64,000 nt of DNA from Vibrio sinaloensis DSM 21326 (lineage in GTDB: Bacteria; Pseudomonadota; Gammaproteobacteria; Enterobacterales; Vibrionaceae), in the NCBI RefSeq assembly GCF_000189275.1, contig NZ_AEVT01000083.1:53658-117657 (forward strand), written 5' to 3'. The position numbers and the translations under genes are program-made. Positions 16,101 to 25,796 of the stretch are shown piece after piece. The first letter of the stretch is position 1, and every line of letters begins with the position of its first letter. The notes below the pieces were generated by a model. The model ran no database searches, was not told where the DNA came from, and was given only the letters and a program-made list of their open reading frames with translations.

Positions 16101-17493
16101 GTTCGTTTTCCTTATTGCAATAGTGGTATTGGTCGCAAACGTCAGCGATGGCTTGTTCAAAGATGGCCAACGCGTGAATAAGTTGTTGTCGATTGATGAT
16201 GAGTGGTGGGCTAAGTTGAATCACATTACCTTGTGATACTTTAAAGCTAAGGCCATGGTTCAAACATTGGTAGAGAACAGCTTCCGCCTCATCGATAGCG
16301 CGTTGCTTCGTCATACGGTCTTTGACGAGCTCAATCCCCCATAGCAGCCCTATGCCTCTGACGTCGCCAATGACGGGATATTTTTCTTTCATCGCCAACA
16401 AGGTAGTGTGGATGAACTCACTGTCATTTCGGGTCTTCTCGAGCAATTTCTCTTGTTCAATAACCTCGATAGTGGCGAGAGCAGCCGCGCAGCCTATTGG
16501 ACTTTTTTCATGGGTATAGTGCCCCATCGAGATCTGAGTCGCGGTGTTGTATTTATCTTTGGTGATCATTGCCGCAATCGGTACGAGACCTCCCCCTAAG
16601 CCTTTGCCAATACATAAAATGTCGGGTTCGATATCATAGGCTTGGTGGGTGAACCACTCGCCACTTCTGCCCATACCATTAGGGATATCGTCGATAATGA
16701 GCAGGACACTGTGTTTGTCGCAAATTTCTCGCACTCGTTGCCAGTAGGCTTTACTAGGGACTTGTACATCGGTGTTGCGAACGGTTTCGGCAATGAAAGC
16801 GCCAATGCCACCTTCTTTTTCAATGACGTACTCTAGATAGTCTGCGTAATGGACGTCGCCGCCATCAGGTGAGGGAAGAGCCCCTCGATAGGATACGGCG
16901 GGTGGGATGCGCTCTACGCCAGCCATCAAAGGGCCCATCCCCTGGCGAAAGCAGGCCTCTCCACCGACCGAGATTGAATCCAATGACGCGCCGTGGAAAG
17001 AATCCCACAACGATACGACCTTATAATTACCGGTGACATGGCGGGCAAGCTTTAGAGCCATACCAATAGCTGAAGTGCCTCCGGGAGCAAACAACACTCG
17101 ATTCAATTCTCCACCACAAATCTCGGTTAGCTTTTCCGCACATTCAACGGCGATTTGATTGGTGAAACGGCGAGGTGAAAAAGGTAGTTGAGCGATTTGA
17201 TCTTGCACACGTTTAATTACATGGGGGTGGCCATAGCCCAATTGGTGGACATTGTTGCCATGAAAATCCATGTAGCGCTTACCTGCCGTATCTTCAAGGT
17301 AGATACCCTGCGCGGCTTGTAGCGCGTCTAAACATGGGGTAGACATTGCTTGGTGGAGAAACACGTCACAATCACGTTGCAGTAGAGTCTGTGTCCCTGA
17401 GTGTTTTAGTCGGGAGGCCCAGTCTTGTCTTGCGCGTGTTGTGTTTATATCCCCTTCACTGCGCAAGTGATCCGTTACTAGCGCTTTATCCAT
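16081..17493 (-). CDS. pbfA: (R)-1-hydroxy-2-aminoethylphosphonate ammonia-lyase PbfA (class III aminotransferase fold)
   Basis: A 470-residue PLP enzyme of the class III aminotransferase fold. In Vibrio splendidus the homologue between phnW and phnX (PbfA) is an ammonia-lyase that turns (R)-1-hydroxy-AEP into phosphonoacetaldehyde, so the cluster can use hydroxylated AEP. Visible features are [16 protein letters not shown] (PLP phosphate site), [14 protein letters not shown] (Asp to the pyridine nitrogen) and the lysine of [16 protein letters not shown]. It overlaps phnW by 8 bases and phnX by 20, so the three are translated together. The assignment to PbfA rather than a plain transaminase rests on context and on family knowledge. 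Confidence 0.85.
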   Translation of the reverse strand: MDKALVTDHLRSEGDINTTRARQDWASRLKHSGTQTLLQRDCDVFLHQAMSTPCLDALQAAQGIYLEDTAGKRYMDFHGNNVHQLGYGHPHVIKRVQDQIAQLPFSPRRFTNQIAVECAEKLTEICGGELNRVLFAPGGTSAIGMALKLARHVTGNYKVVSLWDSFHGASLDSISVGGEACFRQGMGPLMAGVERIPPAVSYRGALPSPDGGDVHYADYLEYVIEKEGGIGAFIAETVRNTDVQVPSKAYWQRVREICDKHSVLLIIDDIPNGMGRSGEWFTHQAYDIEPDILCIGKGLGGGLVPIAAMITKDKYNTATQISMGHYTHEKSPIGCAAALATIEVIEQEKLLEKTRNDSEFIHTTLLAMKEKYPVIGDVRGIGLLWGIELVKDRMTKQRAIDEAEAVLYQCLNHGLSFKVSQGNVIQLSPPLIINRQQLIHALAIFEQAIADVCDQYHYCNKENEHDSATL

Positions 17494-18610
17494 GTTCGGC
17501 TACCGTCTCTGTTTGAGTCCAATACATTGCCTTCGATACGGCGTGAATTAAGCGCTGGATGTCTTCTGGGTAGACCTCACCAATGTTACCGATACGGAAA
17601 CAATCGGCATCAGAAACCTTGCCTGGGTAAATGACAAATCCTTGCTGCTTCAATTGGTCATAAAAGGTTTTAAACTGATAGTCGCTGTGCGATGGAGAAT
17701 AAAACGAGGTGATGATTGGCGAGTGAAGGTCATCGGTGAGTAAGGTTTCAAAACCCAGTGAACGCATTCCTGCGACTAACGTTGTTTGGTTGGTCACATA
17801 GCGCTGGTGGCGAGCTGTAACGCCACCTTCCGCATCGAGTTCGCTGAGTGCTTGATAGAAGGCTCTGACCGTATGCGTTGGCGAAGTAAAGCGCCACTTG
17901 CCATGGTTTGCTTGCATGCACTGCCATTGGTCGTAGAGGTCCAAGCTGAGTGAGCGGGCTTGCCCTTCACATTGTTCAAGTTGCGCTTGTTTGGCGATAA
18001 CAAACCCAAATCCGGGTACACCTTGGATACATTTGTTGGCGGAACTGATCATAAAATCGATGTCGAGCTGACCGATGTCCATTGGAATACCACCGAAGCT
18101 CGACATGGCATCGAGAATAACCACTTTATTGAACCGTTTCGCCAGCTTCGTGATGTCTTCAATTGGATTGAGGATGCCAGTTGTTGTTTCACAATGAACC
18201 ATGGCAACGTGCGTGATACTAGGGTCCGATGCCAATGCTGTCTCTACATCGTTCAAGTGCGGTTGTGATGTTTCCCCCACCGAGACAACATGGCAAGGGA
18301 TTTGTAGGTACTGGGCTATTTGAGCAATGCGCGCGCCATAAGCGCCGTTGTCAACAACTAGCAGTTTTCCTTGGCGTCCGATTGCACTGCCGATCGTGGC
18401 TTCTACAGCGGCGGTACCGCTTCCTTGCATCAATACGCTAGTGTAGCCACTCGACTGCGTTGCGAGCGTGACGAGCTTGTCTCTTATTACTTCGACAATG
18501 TCTTTGTTGTACTCATCATCCCAAGTACACCAATCTTTGAGCATTGCTTGGCGAACCGTTTCTGAGGTTGATAAAGGTCCGGGGGTGAGCAGTAAGTAAT
18601 CGTTCTTCAT
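17486..18610 (-). CDS. phnW: 2-aminoethylphosphonate-pyruvate transaminase PhnW
   Basis: Class V aminotransferase that moves the amino group of AEP to pyruvate, giving phosphonoacetaldehyde and alanine. 374 residues. The start [19 protein letters not shown] is the family signature; [16 protein letters not shown] binds the cofactor phosphate, [13 protein letters not shown] holds the Asp, and [16 protein letters not shown] carries the PLP lysine. First gene of the operon; its start codon lies just behind one copy of the TGGTATATACCA palindrome, the probable PhnR operator. Confidence 0.96.
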   Translation of the reverse strand: MKNDYLLLTPGPLSTSETVRQAMLKDWCTWDDEYNKDIVEVIRDKLVTLATQSSGYTSVLMQGSGTAAVEATIGSAIGRQGKLLVVDNGAYGARIAQIAQYLQIPCHVVSVGETSQPHLNDVETALASDPSITHVAMVHCETTTGILNPIEDITKLAKRFNKVVILDAMSSFGGIPMDIGQLDIDFMISSANKCIQGVPGFGFVIAKQAQLEQCEGQARSLSLDLYDQWQCMQANHGKWRFTSPTHTVRAFYQALSELDAEGGVTARHQRYVTNQTTLVAGMRSLGFETLLTDDLHSPIITSFYSPSHSDYQFKTFYDQLKQQGFVIYPGKVSDADCFRIGNIGEVYPEDIQRLIHAVSKAMYWTQTETVAEHG

Positions 18611-18626
18611 AGTTGCATCCGTTTAG

Positions 18627-18638
18627 TGGTATATACCA
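18627..18638. promoter_or_regulatory. PhnR operator candidate 1, upstream of phnW
   Basis: TGGTATATACCA is a perfect 12-base palindrome, 17 bases upstream of the phnW start codon. The same sequence recurs at 20509-20520 and a variant at 18825-18836. Similarity to site 2 extends 10 bases beyond the core (GTTTGTATGG against ATGTGTATAG). Confidence 0.65.
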
Positions 18639-18824
18639 GTTTGTATGGGTACTTTAACAAGGAAGAAAATCGCCGGTAAATAGCGTTATTGGCAATTTAA
18701 TAAAACTTTAATATGTCATTATGGTGGGTTAAGCCGATGATCTCATCCTGCTGTGGTGTCTAAAAATTGCCATTTTTTGTTCATATAATCGTCACACACT
18801 CCTTTTAGGGTGATTATCGTTAAC

Positions 18825-18836
18825 TGGTACAGACCA
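18825..18836. promoter_or_regulatory. PhnR operator candidate 2, upstream of the AEP-binding protein gene
   Basis: TGGTACAGACCA keeps both half-sites (TGGT and ACCA) of the palindrome seen at 18627 and 20509, with two changes in the middle. It lies 67 bases upstream of the binding protein start. Confidence 0.6.
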
Positions 18837-18902
18837 ATGTGTATAGCCTGTTTAAACTCTGCACATGGTCTTCAAACGAAATAGTCTAAATTGGAGAAGA
18901 TG

Positions 18903-19910
18903 ATGAAAAACCGTTTGATGAAAGGATCGCTGGCTGCACTTGTATCTTTGCTAGCTACGAATGCAATGGCCGCTCAGGAAGTGACGGTTTACACCGCGTT
19001 TGAGACAGACATCCTCGCTAAGTACAAGTCTGCTTTTGAGAAAGAGAACCCAGATATCAAGATTAAATGGGTACGTGACTCAACCGGTATCATGACGGCT
19101 AAGCTGCTGGCAGAAAAAAATAACCCTCGCGCGGAAGTCGTGTGGGGATTAGCAGGCTCGTCGATGGCACTTCTAAAAGAAGAGGGCTTGCTTAAACCCT
19201 ACACTCCAAAAGGCATTAATGAGCTTCACGCTAGCCTGAATGACCCACAATCAAATCAAGCGTGGTTTGGTAATGACGCCTTTTTTAATGCAGTATGCTT
19301 CAACGAAGCGGTCGCTAAACAGTTGAACTTGCCTAAGCCAAATTCATGGGAAGACCTGACTAAACCTGTATATAAAGGTCATATTGCAATGCCAAACCCA
19401 GCCTCTTCTGGTACTGGTTACATGCAAGTTTCTGCTTGGCTGCAAAATATGGGTGAAGATCAAGCTTGGAACTACATGAAAAAGCTAGACAATAACATTG
19501 CACATTACACGCATTCTGGGTCGAAACCTTGTGTTCAAGCGGGCATGGGTGAGGTCGCGATTGGTATTTCTATGGCAAGTCGTGGTGCGAAACTGAAAAC
19601 TCAAGGTGCGCCACTGGCTGTCATCACTCCAAAAGGAATTGGCTGGGAATCTGAAGCGGTCGGCTTGGTAAAAGAGTCTAGCGCCGCTAAGCGTGTTGTT
19701 GATTGGTCAATTTCAAAAGCAGCCAATGAGCTGTATGTTGAGATGTACCCAGTTGTTGCTCACAAAGATGTAAAAGCGACCGTTTCTAACTTCCCTAACG
19801 TGCAAGACAACATGGCGAAGATGGACTTTGCCCAAATGGGAAGTAAGCGCGCGGATATCTTAGCAACTTGGTCTGCAAAATTTGACGCTAAATCAGAACC
19901 TAAGTCGTAA
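18903..19910 (+). CDS. 2-aminoethylphosphonate ABC transporter substrate-binding protein
   Basis: Periplasmic binding protein of the iron(III)/AEP type, 335 residues from the ATG at 18903. A signal peptide ending at NAMAAQEV is clear. The first strand, VTVYTAFETDILAKY, and the motif SSGTGYMQVSAWLQ are typical of AEP-specific binding proteins that accompany phnW. The ATG at 18903 is favoured over one at 18900 and an in-frame TTG at 18891 because GGAG is then 6 bases away. A terminator follows, with the ATPase and permease genes further down after a GNAT gene. Substrate assignment comes from the neighbourhood. Confidence 0.88.
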   Translation: MKNRLMKGSLAALVSLLATNAMAAQEVTVYTAFETDILAKYKSAFEKENPDIKIKWVRDSTGIMTAKLLAEKNNPRAEVVWGLAGSSMALLKEEGLLKPYTPKGINELHASLNDPQSNQAWFGNDAFFNAVCFNEAVAKQLNLPKPNSWEDLTKPVYKGHIAMPNPASSGTGYMQVSAWLQNMGEDQAWNYMKKLDNNIAHYTHSGSKPCVQAGMGEVAIGISMASRGAKLKTQGAPLAVITPKGIGWESEAVGLVKESSAAKRVVDWSISKAANELYVEMYPVVAHKDVKATVSNFPNVQDNMAKMDFAQMGSKRADILATWSAKFDAKSEPKS

Positions 19911-19936
19911 CGGGCTCTGAATTGTCACAGGAATAG

Positions 19937-19957
19937 GGGAGCGAAGGCTCCCTTTTT
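19937..19957 (+). terminator. Terminator after the AEP-binding protein gene
   Basis: GGGAGC (19937-19942) and GCTCCC (19947-19952) pair around GAAG and are followed by TTTTT. Confidence 0.8.
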
Positions 19958-20009
19958 GCATTTTTAGAGCTGGCACGGCACACTGAGGTCACAGAATAAG
20001 GAGCGTTGC

Positions 20010-20420
20010 ATGATCATTAAGCCTATAAGCGCAGAGCAAACATTGCCCATTCGCTTTGCCGTGCTTTGGCCGCACAAGAGTATCGATTATTGTCGTGTAG
20101 ATGACGATGAATTTGGCGAACATTATGGCGCTTTTATCAATGATGAACTGGTGAGCGTTGCCTCTGTATTTACCCACAACCGGGTGAGTCGATTGCGAAA
20201 GTTTGCTACCTTACAAGATTATCAAGGGCAGGGCATTGGTAGTCAGTTGCTCACCGCGATACTCGAAGACGTAAGGCAAAAACACTGCACACTTTTTTGG
20301 TGTGACGCAAGAGAAACGGCTGCGTCATTGTATCAACGTTTTGGTCTTGAGCCGCAAGGGGAGAGGTTCTATAAAGGTGAGGTTGCCTACTTCAAAATGG
20401 TACTCAGTTTGACTGACTAG
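20010..20420 (+). CDS. GNAT family N-acetyltransferase
   Basis: A 136-residue acetyl-CoA-dependent acyltransferase. The acetyl-CoA-binding motif A is visible as LQDYQGQGIGSQLLTAIL at about residues 70-87, and motif B as ASLYQRFGLEPQGERFY near 110-127. The substrate is unknown. It sits between the binding protein and ATPase genes of the AEP uptake system with its own ribosome site (AAGGAG), after a terminator and before the third operator. PhnO, an aminoalkylphosphonate acetyltransferase, is also a GNAT, so action on aminophosphonates is possible but not shown by the sequence. Confidence 0.8.
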   Translation: MIIKPISAEQTLPIRFAVLWPHKSIDYCRVDDDEFGEHYGAFINDELVSVASVFTHNRVSRLRKFATLQDYQGQGIGSQLLTAILEDVRQKHCTLFWCDARETAASLYQRFGLEPQGERFYKGEVAYFKMVLSLTD

Positions 20421-20508
20421 GTGTTGCCCCGTTGCTTCACCGGTTCATCCTTCTGTCATCTTTCCTCTATAAATTTGTCATTCGACTGAAACAAACTCGC
20501 ACTAATCT

Positions 20509-20520
20509 TGGTATATACCA
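20509..20520. promoter_or_regulatory. PhnR operator candidate 3, upstream of the AEP transporter ATPase gene
   Basis: A second exact copy of TGGTATATACCA, ending 15 bases before the ATPase start codon. It would place the ATPase-permease-regulator operon under the same control as phnW, including the regulator itself. Confidence 0.65.
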
Positions 20521-20535
20521 TTTGAGGGGCGTGTT

Positions 20536-21648
20536 ATGTCTGCTAACCAAACGTATTTACAAATCGAAAACGTGGTCAAACAGTTTGGCCAGTTCACCGC
20601 ATTAAAACAGATTTCCTTATCGATCGAAAAGGGTGAGTTCGTTTGCTTTCTTGGCCCTTCAGGCTGTGGAAAAACAACCTTGCTGAGAGCTATTGCTGGG
20701 CTGGATTTACCCACTGCTGGTACGATTTCTCAAGACGGTGTCGATACCACCTTTTTGCCACCCGAAAAGCGCGACTTCGGTATCGTTTTTCAATCTTACG
20801 CCTTGTTTCCCAACCTTACGGTTCAAGAGAACATTGCCATTGGGCTTAAAAATCAGGGGATGACGACAAAAGAGGCGCTGGAGAAGGTCGAGCAGTGGCT
20901 CGACATGATCGGATTAGCCACGTCGGGGCTAAAATATCCCAACCAACTCTCTGGTGGTCAACAGCAGCGAGTTGCTTTAGCTCGCGCGTTGGCACTATCT
21001 CCAGGTCTACTATTGCTAGATGAGCCGTTGTCTGCATTGGATGCTAAAGTACGGGTTCATCTTCGCGATGAAATTTGTAAGTTACAGCGTAAACTTGGGA
21101 TTACCACCATCATGGTGACTCACGATCAGGACGAAGCTTTGACCATGGCGGATCGGATCGTTGTAATGAACCACGGGGTCATCGAACAGGTCGGCACGCC
21201 ACAAGAGATTTATCAAAAACCCGCCTCACGTTTCGTCGCGGAGTTTGTTGGTAAAATGAACTTTATTTCCTGCTCGGCCTCTGCTGACGATCAACTGCGT
21301 ATCGCGGAATCTTTGATTAAGGCTCCCGCCATCGACAATAAACAGGTAAAACGCGGCGACCACTTTGACTTAGCGGTCAGGCCAGAAAATATCAAATTTG
21401 TTGAGCGCTATAGCAATGCGTTGCCTGTGCGTATCCGTTCGCAAGAGTTTCTTGGTGCGTTCTACCGGGTTGAATGTGAGCTACAGCATGACCATCAAGC
21501 GAATACACTCTATGTCGATGTCTCTTGTGAGGCCGCTCAGCAGTTAAAGTTACGTCGTGGCGACATCCGTTACATTCAATTTGCCAGCCTCGGTTTAAGA
21601 GCCTACCCATCACTCTGTCCCAACAATAACAAAGCGTTAGCGGCGTAG
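20536..21648 (+). CDS. 2-aminoethylphosphonate ABC transporter ATP-binding protein
   Basis: Cytosolic ATPase of the AEP importer, 370 residues. Walker A is GPSGCGKTTLLRAIAG, followed by the Q-loop in FQSYALFPNL, the signature LSGGQQQRVALARAL, Walker B LLLLDEPLSALD and the switch histidine in MVTHDQDEA. The C-terminal 130 residues form a TOBE-like regulatory domain. GAGGGG precedes the ATG. The permease starts 10 bases after the stop. Confidence 0.92.
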   Translation: MSANQTYLQIENVVKQFGQFTALKQISLSIEKGEFVCFLGPSGCGKTTLLRAIAGLDLPTAGTISQDGVDTTFLPPEKRDFGIVFQSYALFPNLTVQENIAIGLKNQGMTTKEALEKVEQWLDMIGLATSGLKYPNQLSGGQQQRVALARALALSPGLLLLDEPLSALDAKVRVHLRDEICKLQRKLGITTIMVTHDQDEALTMADRIVVMNHGVIEQVGTPQEIYQKPASRFVAEFVGKMNFISCSASADDQLRIAESLIKAPAIDNKQVKRGDHFDLAVRPENIKFVERYSNALPVRIRSQEFLGAFYRVECELQHDHQANTLYVDVSCEAAQQLKLRRGDIRYIQFASLGLRAYPSLCPNNNKALAA

Positions 21649-21658
21649 TGAGGTTGAG

Positions 21659-23380
21659 ATGGATACAATGACAACACCTAGCGTGGCGACCTCTAAGCCT
21701 TCTGCGCATAGCTATTTAAGTCGCATCAGTCGCGACAATCTCGTTTTGTTTGGTCTGCTGACCTTCATCGCTATTATCATGCTGCTGTTCATTGTGATGC
21801 CGTTATGGGCGATGATGACCAAGAGTGTACAAAATAGTGATGGAGAGTTTGTTGGACTGGCCAACTTCGCCCTTTACTTTTCTCAGCCTGCGATATGGCA
21901 CTCAATTGGCAATACGTTTACCGTTGGCCTGATTGTCACCAGTATCGTCGGGTTGCTGGCTTTTGGTTATGCCTACGCGTTGACGCGCTCTTGCATGCCG
22001 TTCAAAGGGGTATTTCATATATTGGGTACTGCACCCATCCTTGCCCCTTCATTATTACCGGCCATCAGCTTGATATTTTTGTTTGGCAATCAGGGTATCG
22101 CTAAAGAGTTACTCCAAGGTCACTCGGTGTATGGGTTGATTGGTATATCAATGGGACTTGTTTTTTGGACCTTCCCCCATGCGTTGATGATATTAACAAC
22201 ATCGCTGAGAACATCAGATGCTCGACTTTATGAAGCTTCCCGTGCGTTGAAAACGTCGCCGTTTAAAACCTTCTTTGTGGTGACGTTGCCAGCGGCCAAA
22301 TACGGACTCATCAGCACACTAATTGTTGTGTTTACGCTGGTGGTCTGCGACTTCGGGGTCCCTAAAGTCATTGGCGGTAACTACAATGTGCTAGCGACGG
22401 ACATTTTTAAGCAGGTGGTTGGTCAGCAGAACTTCTCGATGGGTGCGGTGACCAGCATTGTTTTACTTATCCCCGCGTTATTAGCGTTTGTGGCCGATCG
22501 TTGGGTGCAGAAAAAGCAAAAAAGTTTGTTCGATACCCGCTCTGTTCCTTATCAACCAGAGCCAAGTCCGATCCGTGATGGTGTGTGTTTGATTTACTGT
22601 AGCGTTATTTCTCTTGCCGTCATTGCCGTACTTGGCATGGCAGTATACGGCTCTTTGGTCACTTTCTGGCCTTGGAATAAAGCGTTGACGTTAAACAATT
22701 ACAATTTTGCTGAAATGAGCACCTATGGCTGGAGCCCTTTCTTTAACTCAATTTCTCTTGCTACGTGGACGGCCATCATAGGGACGGGATTGATTTTTGT
22801 CGGTGCATACTGCATTGAGAAGGGCAGAGCGTTTGCAGCGATAAGGCAAGCGATGCAAATGTTAAGTGTGGTGCCTATGGCGGTACCGGGTATGGTGTTG
22901 GGATTAGGCTATATTTTTTATTTCAATGACATGAACAATCCCTTGAACGTATTGTATGGCACCTTAGCTTTCTTGGTGATCAATACGGTGGTGCACTACT
23001 ACACCGTTGGCCATATGACAGCCATTACTGCATTGAAGCAGATTCCATCCGAGATTGAGGCAACGGCGGCATCGGTTAAGCTGCCACAATACAAATTGTT
23101 TTTTAAAGTGACGCTGCCAGTTTGCTTACCAGCCATATTCGATATCGCTAGCTATCTGTTTATTAATGCATTGACCACCACATCTGCGGTAGTATTTATC
23201 TATTCGACGGATACTATTCCTGCTTCAGTGTCGGTATTGAACATGGATGATGCAGGACAGACTGGCGCAGCTGCAGCGATGGCGGTAATGATCATGATTT
23301 CTGCAGCCACAGCCAAGTTGGTTCATATGACCTTAGGTAAATGGCTAGAAAACAAAACGCAAGCATGGCGCAAAAGGTAA
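21659..23380 (+). CDS. 2-aminoethylphosphonate ABC transporter permease (two fused permease domains)
   Basis: A 573-residue inner-membrane protein with about twelve helices and two BPD-transp-1 permease halves in one chain, as usual for this AEP uptake family. The EAA-like coupling loops are YEASRALKTSPFKTFFVVTL (about residue 190) and EATAASVKLPQYKLFFKVTL (about 470), one in each half. It follows the ATPase by 10 bases and is followed by the regulator gene 9 bases later. GAGG lies just before the ATG. Confidence 0.92.
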   Translation: MDTMTTPSVATSKPSAHSYLSRISRDNLVLFGLLTFIAIIMLLFIVMPLWAMMTKSVQNSDGEFVGLANFALYFSQPAIWHSIGNTFTVGLIVTSIVGLLAFGYAYALTRSCMPFKGVFHILGTAPILAPSLLPAISLIFLFGNQGIAKELLQGHSVYGLIGISMGLVFWTFPHALMILTTSLRTSDARLYEASRALKTSPFKTFFVVTLPAAKYGLISTLIVVFTLVVCDFGVPKVIGGNYNVLATDIFKQVVGQQNFSMGAVTSIVLLIPALLAFVADRWVQKKQKSLFDTRSVPYQPEPSPIRDGVCLIYCSVISLAVIAVLGMAVYGSLVTFWPWNKALTLNNYNFAEMSTYGWSPFFNSISLATWTAIIGTGLIFVGAYCIEKGRAFAAIRQAMQMLSVVPMAVPGMVLGLGYIFYFNDMNNPLNVLYGTLAFLVINTVVHYYTVGHMTAITALKQIPSEIEATAASVKLPQYKLFFKVTLPVCLPAIFDIASYLFINALTTTSAVVFIYSTDTIPASVSVLNMDDAGQTGAAAAMAVMIMISAATAKLVHMTLGKWLENKTQAWRKR

Positions 23381-23389
23381 GGGCGATAA

Positions 23390-24094
23390 GTGCAATACGT
23401 AAAAATTAAAGACTCCATTGTTGAGCAAATTGAATCTGGATTGTTGTCGCCAAGGCAAAAGCTCCCTGCTGAACGCAAGTTAGCAGAGTCATTTGATACT
23501 ACTCGTGTCACGTTAAGAGAAGCGCTGTCCCTCCTAGAAGCGGAAGGTCGCATATACAGAGAAGATCGCCGTGGTTGGTTTATTTCTCCTGAGCCACTTC
23601 AGTATGACCCGACCCAGACACTTAACTTTCCGAATATGGCTAAGGCACAAAATCGTGTTCCCAAAACGGAAGTTGTGTCAGCGAAAGGTATCTTAGCCAA
23701 CAAACAGGCGGCGCGTTTATTGAATTTGCAACCATTCTCTGATGTGTATCGTGTGGATCGCGTTCGCTATCTTGAAGAGCGCCCTGTCGTTTACGTTGTC
23801 AATTATGTTCGCCCTGAACTGTTTCCTAATTTACTAGATTTTGATCTCTCCAACTCACTCACAGATATTTATCGCGAGCACTTTGGCGTAACCTATCAAA
23901 AAATCCGTTACCGCATTTCTACCAGCACTTTATTGGGTGAGACAGCACAAGCACTACGCGCGACCTCTGGGACGCCAGCAATGGTGGTTGAGCGGGTCAA
24001 CTATAACCAGCATGGTGAACTTATCGATTGCGACATTGAATACTGGCGTCATGATGCAATCAGTATTGAGTCGGTGGCGCAGTTGCAGCCATAA
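23390..24094 (+). CDS. phnR: GntR family regulator of AEP use (PhnR-like)
   Basis: A 234-residue GntR/HutC regulator. The winged helix is at residues 1-70 (KLPAERKLAESFDTTRVTLR and EALSLLEAEGRIYREDRRGW), then a UTRA ligand domain. The start is a GTG with AAGGG upstream. It is the last gene of the ATPase-permease operon, and three TGGT-N4-ACCA palindromes lie before phnW, the binding protein and the ATPase, which fits autoregulated control with AEP or a breakdown product as inducer. Whether it represses or activates cannot be told from the sequence. Confidence 0.88.
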   Translation: MQYVKIKDSIVEQIESGLLSPRQKLPAERKLAESFDTTRVTLREALSLLEAEGRIYREDRRGWFISPEPLQYDPTQTLNFPNMAKAQNRVPKTEVVSAKGILANKQAARLLNLQPFSDVYRVDRVRYLEERPVVYVVNYVRPELFPNLLDFDLSNSLTDIYREHFGVTYQKIRYRISTSTLLGETAQALRATSGTPAMVVERVNYNQHGELIDCDIEYWRHDAISIESVAQLQP

Positions 24095-24113
24095 TCTATC
24101 ACTGTATATGGCG

Positions 24114-24138
24114 GGCCTCCCGAGTGGAGGCCTTTTTT
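24114..24138 (+). terminator. Terminator after phnR
   Basis: GGCCTCC (24114-24120) and GGAGGCC (24126-24132) with six T residues behind. Confidence 0.85.
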
Positions 24139-24151
24139 ATAAGGAACATTC

Positions 24152-25057
24152 ATGTCAATTTGGGCAATCTGTTTAGTCGTCGTTTCTGCCTTTCTCCATG
24201 CAGGATGGAACTTACTGAGTAAGAGTAATAAAGTCTCCGGCCCCGCCTTCTTTCTTGCCAGTGGCAGTGCCGCCGCATTGCTCCTAACCCCTTATATCGT
24301 TTGGTACTTGCATCAGGTTGGCCTTGAGTCCTTTCCTGGCCAGTTTTGGTTGCTACTTATGGTGAGCGGTATTGCACAAGTGGTTTATCTGCTCGGGTTG
24401 GGTTTTGCCTACAAGCACGCTGACATCGGCTTGGTCTATCCGATCGCCCGATCTTTGCCAGTGCTCATGGTCGGTCTTGGATCTGTTTTACTCGGGTATT
24501 CGCTGTCGTTCGCAGGGTGGCTTGGTTTTGGTTTGATTACCTTGGGGTGTTTGTTTGTGCCAATTGAGTCGCTCAAACAATTCAAGTTCAAGCACTATCA
24601 AAATTTGGGCGTGCTGTTCGCGTTAATCGCCGCGATAGGTACGGCTGGCTACTCTCTAGTGGATAAAGAGGCACTACTCGTAATTAACCAGAGCGTGTCA
24701 CACCTTGTTTCAGACCGGAAATCCGCGGTGTTCTACCTTGGCATTCAGTTTTGGGCCATTGTTACGCCGATCGCGCTGTATTTATTGCTAAGTGGCAAGA
24801 AAGAGGATTTCAGCCAAGCATGGTCTATTCGCCGAACAGCAACCATGGCTGGAGTCATGATGTCTACGACATACGGCCTAGTACTGTACGCCATGACGAT
24901 GACCGAAAACGTCAGCTATGTCGTTGCCTTAAGACAGCTTAGCATCGTCTTTGGCCTCATTTTCGGTATCTTATTCTTAGGTGAGAAGTGGCTATTAACC
25001 CGAGTTGTAGGCACTTTATTGATCCTTTCAGGGCTTATCATTAGTGTGATTGGATGA
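24152..25057 (+). CDS. EamA family (DMT) transporter
   Basis: A 301-residue inner-membrane carrier with about ten helices, in two EamA repeats: the first contains YPIARSLPVLMVGLGSVLLG, the second ALRQLSIVFGLIFGILFLGE, both ending in the typical proline/glycine-rich pattern. Substrate unknown; members export amino acids or metabolites. AAGGAAC precedes the ATG. Lies 13 bases after the phnR terminator, so a link to phosphonate metabolism is not certain. Confidence 0.85.
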   Translation: MSIWAICLVVVSAFLHAGWNLLSKSNKVSGPAFFLASGSAAALLLTPYIVWYLHQVGLESFPGQFWLLLMVSGIAQVVYLLGLGFAYKHADIGLVYPIARSLPVLMVGLGSVLLGYSLSFAGWLGFGLITLGCLFVPIESLKQFKFKHYQNLGVLFALIAAIGTAGYSLVDKEALLVINQSVSHLVSDRKSAVFYLGIQFWAIVTPIALYLLLSGKKEDFSQAWSIRRTATMAGVMMSTTYGLVLYAMTMTENVSYVVALRQLSIVFGLIFGILFLGEKWLLTRVVGTLLILSGLIISVIG

Positions 25058-25366
25058 AAACGGGCAGATTCTTTTATGATATTTGCCACTACTGCTATAA
25101 CAAATCACTCTAAAGAATGAGAACGGTTCGCTTTCTTAATTCTAGACTCAAACTAACAAGTGATTGAATCTTGGTGATTTCTTGCTTACTGCATATAACA
25201 GACCGTGATAACCGCACTAATCGCGCCAGATTTAACTCTTCGGCGATTTCGAAAAACTTGATGATCTAGTGCAATTATTTCTAAGTCTCAAAGGTCATTT
25301 GTTACGTACCATTAAGGTATTCGAGCAAGGCATAAAGCTCGATTTTAGGTAACCAAGGAGTCAGTT
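25058..25366. other. Intergenic region before the DUF3316 gene
   Basis: No ORF with a ribosome site, no clear hairpin with a T-run and no recognisable RNA motif was seen here. It is A/T-rich and probably holds the promoter of the DUF3316 gene near its right end. Confidence 0.5.
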
Positions 25367-25720
25367 ATGATTAAGTTAGTAAGTTTAGCAAGCATCGCGT
25401 TATTCAGTTCAGTTGCACTAGCAGGTTCTGGTGCATACAACACCGTCGTTAACAGTGAAACGATGAATGGTAATCCGCAAATGTCTCGTGATGCGGCTTT
25501 GGCGCAAGGCAAACAAATGATCATGGAGATTAACAACAAATCGCCGTTTGAACTTAGTCGTTCAGTGAATTATTCGTCTAATGAGTTAGTCGATGTAAAC
25601 TCATTTGAACTTCGTAACTCTCAGGTAACGGTCAATGAGATCGTAACCAGTGACGGTGATATCGCTTATCAACCAGTGATCAACATGAGCTATGAATACC
25701 GAGCTCGTGAGAGAAACTAA
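25367..25720 (+). CDS. Exported DUF3316 family protein
   Basis: A 117-residue small secreted protein, common in vibrios, of the DUF3316 family. The signal peptide is IKLVSLASIALFSSVALAGS. The mature part has YNTVVNSETMNGNPQMSRDA and ends in alternating-residue strands (VTVNEIVTSDGDIAYQPVIN), suggesting a small beta-rich periplasmic fold. Function unknown. AAGGAG lies 9 bases before the ATG. Confidence 0.8.
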   Translation: MIKLVSLASIALFSSVALAGSGAYNTVVNSETMNGNPQMSRDAALAQGKQMIMEINNKSPFELSRSVNYSSNELVDVNSFELRNSQVTVNEIVTSDGDIAYQPVINMSYEYRARERN

Positions 25721-25750
25721 GATTTTATTATTTTCGCTAGCGCAAATAAA

Positions 25751-25779
25751 AAAGCCCCGGTCTTCTGTACCGGGGCTTT
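25751..25779. terminator. Bidirectional terminator between DUF3316 and POT genes
   Basis: AAAGCCCCGGT (25751-25761) and ACCGGGGCTTT (25769-25779) with A and T tracts on both sides. Confidence 0.85.
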
Positions 25780-25796
25780 CTTTTTATGTTTGCTGA

